The position numbers were made by a program, and so were the translations under genes. The notes under the pieces were generated by a model. It worked only from the letters and a program-made list of their open reading frames with translations. It was not told where the DNA came from and made no database searches. DNA of 64,000 nt from JAJFUV01 sp964561215 (GTDB lineage Bacteria; Acidobacteriota; Terriglobia; Bryobacterales; Bryobacteraceae): assembly GCA_964561215.1 (NCBI GenBank), contig CAZLOS010000014.1:1-64000 (forward strand), given 5' to 3'. Each line of letters begins with the position of its first letter. Position 1 is the stretch's first letter. Positions 35,990-44,121 of the stretch are shown one piece after another.

Positions 35990-37823
35990 CAGTAACGCGC
36001 AGGCGGACGGCGCTCACTTCTGCGTTCGGGAAAGTGTGTCTCCGCAGACGCTGGTAGTTGCCTTCCACCTTCACAACTTGCCGCCAATCGCCGGAGGACG
36101 TGCGCACCGAAATCGTGTAGTCGCGCACGGTCTCGGGTTGCGGCCCGCGAATGACGCGCTTCATCACGCCGGACTCGCCGCTCAAAGTGAGCACGCGTTG
36201 GAATCCCGTATCGAAGGTGAGTTGAATGCTGCCGACGTGCTGCGGTTTCGGCCAGGACAACTCCAGCCACGCCCCATCGGGGCCGAGCTTGCCTTCCCAG
36301 TGGTGGACAGCCTTCTTCGGAATATCGCGCAAGAAACCGTCGATGACGGCGGCGCCCGGCGAGCCGGCTTCCTCGCTCGAAACAGTCACGCGAGCCTTGC
36401 GAGCCAGATCCGCCGGATCTTCGTTGCGGCGGTTCCTGATGGTCTGATCGTCCTTCAGAAGGACCTGCTGCAGGTCTCGCAACCGCTGCTGGTAGAGCTG
36501 CCGCGGGGTGAGGTTCCAGGCAGCGCACAGCGCGGCGGCTGTGCCCGCGGCCTGGCCGATGACGGCGCACGTCGCCATGACGCGCGCCGAGGAGAACGCC
36601 ACGTGGCTGGCGCTGATGTTGCGCCCCGCCATCAGCAAATTCGCGATGTTCACCGAATAAAGCGAACGCAGCGGAATGTTGTAGGCGTCCGGAGGCATGA
36701 TCTGCTGCGCGGGCTTGAGCGACTGATCGTCGAAGCCGCCCGAGGGATGATCGTCCATGCTCCAGCCGCCTATGGCCACGGCGTCTTCGATATCGCCCTT
36801 GAGGATGTCGCCCTGCGTCAGGATGTGGTCGCCCATTACGCGGCGGCTGTCGCGCTTGCCGGGGATCATCCCGACCCAGTCGAGCGCCCAATTCGCGCTC
36901 TCCGGCAGTTCGCCGCTGTTTTTGATGTAATCCCACACGCCCATGACGATGGCCAACAGTTCGTGCCGGATCCTCGCATCGTCGCGGATAGTATCCAACG
37001 TCCCGCCCCACTCGATCCACCAGTACCCGTACTCCCAGGACTTGGGACGCCGCATGCGCAGTTGCTCGCGCGTGATCTTGCGTGCCCAAGTTGGCGGGGT
37101 GAACGGCATAGGCTTGTCGAACCGGCGTGACGTGAACAGGATGCTGCTGCCTTGCGTGTGCGGGTCCACCTGCTCGGAAGCGAGAGATTCGTTGAACTCG
37201 GCGCGCGCCTCCCTGCCCTTGCGGATCCGCGCGCCGGCTTCGTAGGCCAGGCGGCTGTCCCCGGTGGCGTCGACGGCGTAACGCGTGCGGATGCAGAAAG
37301 CCCGCTCCGTACGATCCGAACGCGCGAGCACCTTCCGGATGCGGCCATCGGCAACCTCCGCACCATACACGGATGTATCGAGCAAAAGTTGAATGTGAGG
37401 TTCGCTGCGCAGTTTGTCGTACAGCAGCAGGTCCCAAAGTTCGAACGAGCGCTGCGGGTTGCGCACGGCGTCTTCCAGGCGCAGTTCTTCGATCAGGCCG
37501 CTCTCGCGCCAGCCGGGGCGTCCGCCGCTCGCGTCGGCACCGCAGACGTGCATCTTCACTTCGCTGGAGGAATTGCCGCCCAGCCGCGAACGGTCCTGCA
37601 CCAGGATCACGCGGGCTCCGTTGCGTGCTGCCGCAATCGCCGCGCACACGCCCGCCAGGCCACCACCAGCCACCACGATGCCGGTCTCCAGTTCCACTGC
37701 CGGCATGCCCGCCTCGCGTCCGGCCGCGCGGGGCGCCTGCGTGGTGCCGGCTGGAGCGCCGCTCAACTCGCCGGCGAAAACCGCCAAGGAATAACCGCTG
37801 CTGAAGAAGTCGCGTCGCTGCAT
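35937..37823 (-). CDS. Exported FAD-dependent oxidoreductase with C-terminal F5/8-type-C-like domain
   Basis: A 628-residue protein. MQRRDFFSSGYSLAVFAGEL resembles a twin-arginine signal. Residues around 48-75 hold the FAD dinucleotide motif (IVVAGGGLAGVCAAIAAARNG) and then RLGGNSSSEVKMHVCG, the signature of the FAD-dependent oxidoreductase PF12831 type. From about residue 490 a beta-rich, carbohydrate-binding-like domain begins (ARVTVSSEEAGSPGAAVIDG). GAGG six bases before ATG 37823 supports the start. The substrate is probably a sugar or sugar polymer. Divergent from the iron alcohol dehydrogenase. Confidence 0.87.
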   Translation of the reverse strand: MQRRDFFSSGYSLAVFAGELSGAPAGTTQAPRAAGREAGMPAVELETGIVVAGGGLAGVCAAIAAARNGARVILVQDRSRLGGNSSSEVKMHVCGADASGGRPGWRESGLIEELRLEDAVRNPQRSFELWDLLLYDKLRSEPHIQLLLDTSVYGAEVADGRIRKVLARSDRTERAFCIRTRYAVDATGDSRLAYEAGARIRKGREARAEFNESLASEQVDPHTQGSSILFTSRRFDKPMPFTPPTWARKITREQLRMRRPKSWEYGYWWIEWGGTLDTIRDDARIRHELLAIVMGVWDYIKNSGELPESANWALDWVGMIPGKRDSRRVMGDHILTQGDILKGDIEDAVAIGGWSMDDHPSGGFDDQSLKPAQQIMPPDAYNIPLRSLYSVNIANLLMAGRNISASHVAFSSARVMATCAVIGQAAGTAAALCAAWNLTPRQLYQQRLRDLQQVLLKDDQTIRNRRNEDPADLARKARVTVSSEEAGSPGAAVIDGFLRDIPKKAVHHWEGKLGPDGAWLELSWPKPQHVGSIQLTFDTGFQRVLTLSGESGVMKRVIRGPQPETVRDYTISVRTSSGDWRQVVKVEGNYQRLRRHTFPNAEVSAVRLRVTATNGDAAARLFEIRCYA

Positions 37824-37878
37824 AGGGTGCCTCGTGTAAGATTACTACTTAGGATTCCTTCGCACACCTGGAGCTATC

Positions 37879-39036
37879 ATGCAAAACTTCACGTATCAGA
37901 ACCCCGTCAAGATTCTGTTCGGCAAGGGACAGATTGCGTCGATCGCGGGCGAGATCCCTGCCGGCGCCAAGATCCTTGTCACATACGGCGGCGGCAGCAT
38001 CAAGAAGAACGGCGTCTACGATCAGGTGAAGGCGGCGCTGGAGGGCCGCCAGTGGATCGAGTTCGGCGGCATCGAACCGAACCCTCACTATGAAACGTGC
38101 ATGAAGGCCGCCGAACTGGCGCGCAAGGAGGCCGTGGATTTCCTGCTCGCCGTGGGCGGGGGCAGCGTGCTGGACGGCACGAAGTTCATCGCCGTCGCGA
38201 CATGCTTCAAAAAGGGCGATCCCTGGAACGTGGTGACGGGCGCTGCCCAGGCCCAGGCCGCGCTGCCGCTCGGCTGTGTGCTCACGCTGCCCGCCACGGG
38301 CTCGGAGATGAATACCAACGCAGTGATCACGCGCGAAAGCACGAAGGAGAAGCTGCCTTTCTCCAGCCCGCTCATTTATCCGCGGTTCTCCGTGTTGGAT
38401 CCCGAGACCACATTCTCGCTGCCGCGACGCCAGATCTCAAACGGGATCGTCGACGCCTTCGTACACACGATGGAGCAGTACATGACCTTCCCGGTGAATT
38501 CGCCCTTGCAGGACCGCATGGCGGAAGCCATCTTCCTGACGCTGATCGAGGAAGGCCCCAAGACGCTGGCTAATCCGACCGACTATGCGGCGCGGGCCAA
38601 CCTGGTGTGGAGCGCCACTATGGCCCTCAACGGGTTGATCGCGGTGGGCGTTCCACAGGACTGGGCCACGCACATGATCGGCCACGAGCTCACGGCGCTG
38701 CATGGCCTGGACCACGCGCAATCGCTCGCCGTCGTCGCACCCAGCCTGCTCAAAGTGAAATCCGACGTGAAGCGGGAAAAACTGCTGCAGTTCGCGGAGC
38801 GAGTGTGGGGGATTCGCGAGGGCACGCCGGAAGAGCGTATCGAGCAAGGCATCGAAAAGATGCGTGCCTTCTTCGAGAGCGTCGGCGCTCCCACACACCT
38901 GTCGGCTTACGGTCTGGGGACCGAAGCGGCAGCCGAGGTCGCCGGCCGGTTGCAGAAGCGCGGCTGGCTGGGGCTGGGCGAACGCCAGGACGTAACGCCT
39001 GCCCAGGTCAAACAGATCCTGCTGCAGGCGGCGTAA
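37879..39036 (+). CDS. Iron-containing alcohol dehydrogenase (YqhD/BdhA type)
   Basis: A 385-residue group III alcohol dehydrogenase. NPVKILFGKGQIASIAGEIP is the N-terminal family motif, ILVTYGGGSIKKNGVYDQV and AVGGGSVLDGTKFIA bind NAD(P), and the metal histidines are in HMIGHELTALHGLDHAQSLA. The GGGSIKKNG loop is typical of the NADP(H)-preferring YqhD branch, which reduces aldehydes. GGAG lies eight bases upstream of the ATG. Stand-alone gene. Confidence 0.94.
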   Translation: MQNFTYQNPVKILFGKGQIASIAGEIPAGAKILVTYGGGSIKKNGVYDQVKAALEGRQWIEFGGIEPNPHYETCMKAAELARKEAVDFLLAVGGGSVLDGTKFIAVATCFKKGDPWNVVTGAAQAQAALPLGCVLTLPATGSEMNTNAVITRESTKEKLPFSSPLIYPRFSVLDPETTFSLPRRQISNGIVDAFVHTMEQYMTFPVNSPLQDRMAEAIFLTLIEEGPKTLANPTDYAARANLVWSATMALNGLIAVGVPQDWATHMIGHELTALHGLDHAQSLAVVAPSLLKVKSDVKREKLLQFAERVWGIREGTPEERIEQGIEKMRAFFESVGAPTHLSAYGLGTEAAAEVAGRLQKRGWLGLGERQDVTPAQVKQILLQAA

Positions 39037-39045
39037 TTCACGCTC

Positions 39046-39729
39046 TTACACGCCGCGCCGGGCGCCCCACAGTTCCACGTGCAGGCGCGGCGTGTAGCGA
39101 TATCCCTCCCGTTTGCAGATCTCCGCGATCCACCGGCCGCGCTCGCGCAGCGTGTTGACGTCCGTGCCCTCGCTCATCAGCACCACGCGATCCGGCGCGG
39201 CGCCGGTTCCCGCGATGATGCGTTGAATCTCGGCCAGGTCGCTTTCGCGTTCGATGACGAACTTCATCTGGTACTGGTAGTCCGCAATGAACCGCTTCAG
39301 GATCGCAGGCTGATAGCGCAACCGTTCGTGCGCTGCCGCCCAACGGCCGCCGTCGCGCTCGCGTGGCGTCGAGTTCGCTAGCTTGGGGCTGAGGCTCACG
39401 AGGTCGCAAGCCACAGGGGCCCACACCGTGCCCGCGGTTTCAATTGTGATGTGCAAACCGGCGGCGCGCAGGCTTTCCGTAAGCGGCGCAATGTCCGGCG
39501 CAATCATGGGCTCGCCTCCGGTGACCACGACGTGCCGCGCCGGGAATTCTTGCACGCGGGCCAGGATCTCCTCGACGTCGAGTTCGTCGCCTTCCGGCGC
39601 CCAGGAAGTGTAAGGGGTATCGCACCACACGCAGCGGAGGTTGCAGCCGCTCGACCGCACGAATGCCGAGGGCGTGCCGACCAGCATCCCTTCGCCTTGC
39701 AGCGAGTAGAAGATTTCCGAGATTCGCAT
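39046..39729 (-). CDS. queE: 7-carboxy-7-deazaguanine synthase QueE
   Basis: A 227-residue radical SAM enzyme from ATG 39729 (MRISEIFYSLQGEGMLVGTPSA in two parts). The cluster motif is C-x3-C-x2-C in SGCNLRCVWCDTPY, and VVTGGEPMIAPD is the next SAM motif. It converts carboxy-tetrahydropterin to 7-carboxy-7-deazaguanine for queuosine. The start shares one base with the queC stop (TGATG), so translation is coupled. QueD and QueF are not in the window. Confidence 0.95.
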   Translation of the reverse strand: MRISEIFYSLQGEGMLVGTPSAFVRSSGCNLRCVWCDTPYTSWAPEGDELDVEEILARVQEFPARHVVVTGGEPMIAPDIAPLTESLRAAGLHITIETAGTVWAPVACDLVSLSPKLANSTPRERDGGRWAAAHERLRYQPAILKRFIADYQYQMKFVIERESDLAEIQRIIAGTGAAPDRVVLMSEGTDVNTLRERGRWIAEICKREGYRYTPRLHVELWGARRGV

Positions 39730-40415
39730 CAGCGCACGTAATCGAGCTTGTCGGCGAGGCCCGCCTCGCGGAAGCCCTTCTTGCGGAGCAGGCAGGAGTC
39801 GCATTCGCCGCACGGGCGCCCCTGCTCGTCCGGATCGTAACAACTGTGAGTCAGGCCGAAGTCCAGGCCCAACTTCGCGCCGAGCCTTACGATATCGGCC
39901 TTCGACATTTCCGCGAGCGGCGTGTGAATCCGCAGCCGCGCGCCGCGCTCGACCGCGGCCTTGGTCGCCAGGTTGGCCATTCGCTCGAACGCCGCTATGT
40001 ACTCCGGACGGCAATCCGGATAGCCGGAATAGTCGATGGCATTGACGCCGATGAAGATGCCGGCCGCGCCAAGCACCTCGGCCCAGGCCAGGGCGAACGA
40101 CAGGAACACGGTATTGCGGGCCGGCACGTAGGTGACCGGTATGCCGTGACCCAGTTCGGCATCGCTGTGGTGTTTCGGCACCTCGGCCGAACCGGTGAGA
40201 GCGGATCCTTCAAACAGGCGCCTGTCGATTGTGGCGACCAAGTGTCGCTTGGCGCCCAAGGCCGCGGCTACCCGCGCGGCAGCCTCCAATTCCACGCGAT
40301 GACGCTGGCCGTAGTCGAACGAGAGCGCGTAACATTCGAACCCTTCGCGGATCGCGTAGGCCAGGCACGTGGACGAATCCAGGCCACCGCTCAACAGGCA
40401 GACGGCTCGTTTCAT
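39729..40415 (-). CDS. queC: 7-cyano-7-deazaguanine synthase QueC
   Basis: A 228-residue ATP-pyrophosphatase family enzyme. CLLSGGLDSSTCLAYAIREG is the P-loop, and the zinc cysteines are in SCYDPDEQGRPCGECDSCLL. It makes preQ0 from the QueE product. ATG 40415 overlaps the MFS gene stop by four bases (ATGA), and queE follows directly. Confidence 0.96.
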   Translation of the reverse strand: MKRAVCLLSGGLDSSTCLAYAIREGFECYALSFDYGQRHRVELEAAARVAAALGAKRHLVATIDRRLFEGSALTGSAEVPKHHSDAELGHGIPVTYVPARNTVFLSFALAWAEVLGAAGIFIGVNAIDYSGYPDCRPEYIAAFERMANLATKAAVERGARLRIHTPLAEMSKADIVRLGAKLGLDFGLTHSCYDPDEQGRPCGECDSCLLRKKGFREAGLADKLDYVR

Positions 40416-41542
40416 GCTTTCTCCAATTTCATGGTAAGCAGGAATCCGATCAGCGGGACGACTGTGAGCGAAGCAAGCACGCGGTGCAGCGTGAAGCTAT
40501 CCGCCAGCACGCCGATCAGCGGGATAAACACCAAGCCGGCCATCCCCCAGGCAAAGCCCATCATGAGGGCGGAGACCGTGCCCGATTGCGAGGGAGCTAA
40601 CTCCTGAGCCATCAACACGTTCACAGGGATTGTGAACAGCAGGATGAGCCCGCCCAGGCAAAGGCCGACAATGGAAAGCACACCGCGCGTCCAGAAGAAC
40701 AGCGCCAGAAATGGTACGGAGGCGATCATCGAAACCAGGATCACGTTCCGGCCGCCGAAGCGATCCGCCAGGTGACCGCCGAGGAACCCGCCCAATGCAC
40801 CGGCGGCCAGGTAGGCGGTGAGGATGTAACTCGCCTTCGCGGGAGTGTAGCCGCGTTCCAGGTTCAGGTACAGGGGAAGGAACTGGGTGAAGCTGACCTG
40901 CACCACCGACCGCAGGAATACCAGCAGATACAGGATGGTGAGAGGCCGCGCCACCGCTTTGAGCGGCGCCCAATCGAACCGCTCGCGGCTATTCGGGTCG
41001 CTTGGCGCGTCCGGAAGCGTTATCAACAAAAAGATGCTGACGAGCACACCGGGCACCGCGGCCACCCAGGTGTGGTCCAGGCCGAGTCGCGTGGCGATGG
41101 TGGAGAAATACGTCGGTCCCAGCGCCGCGCCGAGCGTGCCGGCACTGATGAAGGAGGCCATCCACGCCCCACGGTTGGTCTTCACGCCGTACGTTACTCG
41201 CGAAGATGCCTGCGGATGGAAAGCGGCGGTACCAGCGCCCCCCGCTAGTACCATTACGAGCAGCCACTTGAAGCTAGGTGCGATGCCGAGGGTCGAGATA
41301 AACACCCCGGCGACAGCCGGCGACAATGCGGCGAACAATTTCGTGTGAAAACGGTCGGAAAGAAAGCCGTACAGCGGCTGCATCACCGACGAGGAAAAGA
41401 TCAGGGCGCCGCCGAGGATTCCCGCTTCGGTAAGAGTCATCCCGAAGCGCCGGACCAGCAGGGGCTGCAATGCGCCAAGTGCGCAGGAATACAGGTCTAC
41501 GCAAAAATGACCGAGTGAAAGAAGAATCAGAGGAATTGCCAA
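40412..41542 (-). CDS. MFS transporter (Fsr-like) coupled to queC-queE
   Basis: About 376 residues from TTG 41542 (LAIPLILLSLGHFCVDLYSC). A TTG at 41593 would add 17 arginine-rich residues that look unlike a transporter start and span a TATAAT. Roughly twelve hydrophobic helices are seen; loops after helices 2 (GFLSDRFHTK) and 8 (GHLADRFGGRN) match MFS motif A. It resembles the fosmidomycin-resistance Fsr group. The stop overlaps queC by four bases, and queC overlaps queE, suggesting that its cargo is linked to queuosine synthesis. Confidence 0.82.
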   Translation of the reverse strand: MAIPLILLSLGHFCVDLYSCALGALQPLLVRRFGMTLTEAGILGGALIFSSSVMQPLYGFLSDRFHTKLFAALSPAVAGVFISTLGIAPSFKWLLVMVLAGGAGTAAFHPQASSRVTYGVKTNRGAWMASFISAGTLGAALGPTYFSTIATRLGLDHTWVAAVPGVLVSIFLLITLPDAPSDPNSRERFDWAPLKAVARPLTILYLLVFLRSVVQVSFTQFLPLYLNLERGYTPAKASYILTAYLAAGALGGFLGGHLADRFGGRNVILVSMIASVPFLALFFWTRGVLSIVGLCLGGLILLFTIPVNVLMAQELAPSQSGTVSALMMGFAWGMAGLVFIPLIGVLADSFTLHRVLASLTVVPLIGFLLTMKLEKA

Positions 41543-41551
41543 TTTCCCTTC

Positions 41552-41557
41552 ATTATA
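41552..41557 (-). promoter_or_regulatory. Perfect -10 box before MFS-queC-queE operon
   Basis: On the minus strand TATAAT occupies 41557-41552, nine bases before TTG 41542, with AAGGG between. It is consistent with a promoter for the three-gene operon and with a start at 41542. No clear -35 box. Confidence 0.45.
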
Positions 41558-41608
41558 GCGAGCCGCTCCTCGCGGTCGCCGAAGGGCGCGCAATCTGACG
41601 ATGGAACC

Positions 41609-42715
41609 TCAGGGCTTTCCGACGGGGATCTCCCGCGTGCCACCCTCGGCGCCGTAGATCCGGATCACCTGTGGTTCGCGCCGTTTTTCGGTCTCCCCGG
41701 CCGCCGGAGCCGCCGTCGAGTCCCGAAGCTCACCGACAGGCCCGACGATGGTCTTTTCGCCACGGTACACCGGCCGCACCTGGACCGGCTTCATGCCGCC
41801 GGGCATAGCGGCCCGCAACGAGCGGAAACTCCTCTCCAGTTCCGCTTCGTCGAGGTGGAGGCCCATGTGGACCTGTGGGCCTTCCACCGCCACCTGAACC
41901 TTCCCCGCCAGCGAAGCCATTTCCGGATTGTTGGGCTGTTGCATGGCGGCCATGCCCATCATCATCCGAAGTCCCCCGGCCAGCGCCGAGGCCGACTGCG
42001 CGGACTTGGTGGTGACGTTCAAATCGAGTCCCATCCCGCCGCGCAGGTTCAGGCCGAATTCGAAGCCGGTCACATCGGAAAACATCTTAGCCGATGGCGC
42101 CGCCGAGGCCGGGAACACCCCGGGCGTCACGATGCCTGCCAACCACAGGTCGTTCGTGGCGGCCAGCGAAGCGGCGCGCCGATAGAGCGCGGAGGTCTTC
42201 GGCATCGATACGCCCTTGAGCGCCGCGCCTACCGAGTTCAGATCCCCGATCAATAGAATTCCCGGCTCGGCCAGCACAAGAGCACCGCCGGCTCCCTTGG
42301 TCCGCTGCGAGACGAGGATCTCTCTGCCCAGCATTCTCCGCACGCGCGCTCCCTCGCCCAGCAGCGACGCCCGCACTTTGGCCCAGTCGAAGCGGCCTTC
42401 GACCGCCAACAGCCCCTTTTCGGGCTTTTGCGCCACACCCTGCGGGGGCATAGGCACGGAAAGGATGATCCGGTCCACGATGTCGAACACGTCCATCTGC
42501 CCCAGGGCCGGCATCCCGGGCATGGCGCCCCGCGACATCGTAGAGCGCAGCTCTTGCCCGAGCTTCGAACCAGCCACACGGCGCCATTCGATACCCAGGA
42601 TGAGATTGCTCTCCGGGTGCGTATAGCGCCAGAGACTCTCCGCCCACCCAAGGTCCGGAACACACATCCCGATCAATAATAGGGCGATGCCGCGAGCCAT
42701 GGTGCGTCGGTGCAT
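41609..42715 (-). CDS. Exported protein of unknown function
   Basis: About 368 residues from ATG 42715 (AGGAGG four bases upstream); ATG 42700 is an alternative. A signal peptide is present (ARGIALLLIGMCVPDLGWAES), followed by a soluble domain beginning LWRYTHPESNLILGIEWRRV. The middle is rich in methionine and glycine (MMMGMAAMQQPN). The pattern of paired beta strands and the wording of local motifs resemble conserved acidobacterial secreted proteins, but I recognise no family. The last residues are polar. Confidence 0.75.
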   Translation of the reverse strand: MHRRTMARGIALLLIGMCVPDLGWAESLWRYTHPESNLILGIEWRRVAGSKLGQELRSTMSRGAMPGMPALGQMDVFDIVDRIILSVPMPPQGVAQKPEKGLLAVEGRFDWAKVRASLLGEGARVRRMLGREILVSQRTKGAGGALVLAEPGILLIGDLNSVGAALKGVSMPKTSALYRRAASLAATNDLWLAGIVTPGVFPASAAPSAKMFSDVTGFEFGLNLRGGMGLDLNVTTKSAQSASALAGGLRMMMGMAAMQQPNNPEMASLAGKVQVAVEGPQVHMGLHLDEAELERSFRSLRAAMPGGMKPVQVRPVYRGEKTIVGPVGELRDSTAAPAAGETEKRREPQVIRIYGAEGGTREIPVGKP

Positions 42716-42802
42716 ACGACCTCCTAGCTGAACCGTAGCACCCGGGAGACACCAAGCCCATCCGCGCTTTACCCTAGTTTCGCCTAATGGCTCTCCCTGA
42801 GT

Positions 42803-42822
42803 CCGCAAAGCACGATTTGCGG
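42803..42822. repeat. 7-bp inverted repeat upstream of zinc-ribbon membrane protein
   Basis: CCGCAAA (42803-42809) pairs with TTTGCGG (42816-42822) over a six-base loop in the 153-base divergent gap. It could be an operator or a hairpin; nothing else marks it. Confidence 0.3.
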
Positions 42823-42868
42823 GAACAAGCCGTTTCGGCGTAACGTATCAGATTACAGAGGAATGCAG

Positions 42869-43333
42869 ATGCCGTATTGCTGCCAGTGCGGAACCAGCGT
42901 CGCGCCAGTGGATGTTTACTGCGCCGGTTGTGGAGCGCGGCAGCACGGCGGTGCGCCGCCCCCGCCACCTCCGCCGGGAGGTGGCGCCGCTTCCATGACG
43001 CCCCGCACGGCTTCCATGCTCTGCTACATTCCCTTTGTCGGCTGGATCGCGTCCATCGTGGTGCTGGCCTCGGAACGCTTCCGCCACGACCGCACGGTGC
43101 GTTTCCATGCCTTTCAGGGTCTCTACCTCTTCGTGCTCTGGCTGATCGTGGATCACGTGATGGGGCCCATCCTGGGGTTCGGAGTCATGGGCCACATGCA
43201 CCTGGCCAGCTTGGCCAAGCTCGGCATGATCGTAGTCTGGGTGTTCATGCTGATCAAGACCGGACAGGAGCAGTTCTTCAGCCTGCCCGTGGTCGGCGAG
43301 CTCGCCGACCGGTCGATTTCGGAACAGAAGTAG
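42869..43333 (+). CDS. Zinc-ribbon DUF4870-like membrane protein
   Basis: About 154 residues from ATG 42869; GAGGA lies seven bases upstream, which makes ATG 42863 less likely. An N-terminal zinc ribbon (CCQCG ... YCAGCGAR) is joined by a proline run to three hydrophobic segments (SMLCYIPFVGWIASIVVLAS, then two more), with RHDRTVRFHAFQGLYLF between the first two as in DUF4870. Function unknown; the zinc ribbon suggests a role in protein or nucleic-acid contact. Confidence 0.85.
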   Translation: MPYCCQCGTSVAPVDVYCAGCGARQHGGAPPPPPPPGGGAASMTPRTASMLCYIPFVGWIASIVVLASERFRHDRTVRFHAFQGLYLFVLWLIVDHVMGPILGFGVMGHMHLASLAKLGMIVVWVFMLIKTGQEQFFSLPVVGELADRSISEQK

Positions 43334-43401
43334 CGCTACCCGCCGGCCGGAGTTCCCCCGCAAGGATGACTGTCGAGGCATTCACGTAAACTGGGAAGTG
43401 G

Positions 43402-44121
43402 ATGAGTGTTCTGACTGTTGTCCGGCATGGACAGGCTTCTTTTCTCGCGGCGGATTACGACAAGTTGTCTCCCGCCGGCGAGCGGCAGGCCGCGGCGCTT
43501 GGCGAGTATTGGGCGCGTAACCGCGTGAAAATCGACGCTGTTTACACGGGCCCGAAGAAGAGACAGATGGACACGGCGGCCATCGCCGGCGCCGCTTACG
43601 CCAGCGCAGGCCTGGCTTGGCCCGCGCCTGTCGTGCTGCAAGGCTTGGACGAATACCGCGTCGACGAAGTGATGCGCCGCTACGTCCCGGATTTGGCCGC
43701 GGCCGACCCTCGCGTCGCCGAACTGCGCCGGGCCGTCCAGCAAGCCAAAGGCACCCCGGCGCTGCCCCTGGCCATCGAGAAGCTGTTCCGCCGCGTATCC
43801 ACGATGTGGGTACAAAAGGAATTCGACGCCGAGGGGATCGAGGACTGGAGCCGGTTCTCCGGCCGGGTGCGGGATGCGCTGGTCGAAACGCGCAACCATG
43901 GGCGGCGCGGCGCCCACGTGGTGGTGGTCACCTCGGCGGGCCCGACGGCAGTGGCACTGCAAACCGCGCTCGGGTTGGACGAGGTCACCACGCTCGAACT
44001 GAGCTGGCTGGTGCGGAATACGGCCTGCTCGGAGTTTCTGTTTTCGGGCGACCGCTTCTCGTTGTGGAGCTTCAACGCCACACCGCACCTGAGCGACGCC
44101 GCGATGATCACCTACCGCTGA
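43402..44121 (+). CDS. Histidine phosphatase family protein
   Basis: A 239-residue phosphoglycerate-mutase-like protein. VVRHGQASF is the phospho-histidine motif at residues 6-14, and conserved KR and glutamate residues follow. The second family histidine, usually THGG, is replaced by VVVTSAGPTAVAL, which is common in one branch of the family and may weaken phosphatase activity. The stop codon ends one base before the gatB stop on the other strand. Confidence 0.88.
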   Translation: MSVLTVVRHGQASFLAADYDKLSPAGERQAAALGEYWARNRVKIDAVYTGPKKRQMDTAAIAGAAYASAGLAWPAPVVLQGLDEYRVDEVMRRYVPDLAAADPRVAELRRAVQQAKGTPALPLAIEKLFRRVSTMWVQKEFDAEGIEDWSRFSGRVRDALVETRNHGRRGAHVVVVTSAGPTAVALQTALGLDEVTTLELSWLVRNTACSEFLFSGDRFSLWSFNATPHLSDAAMITYR

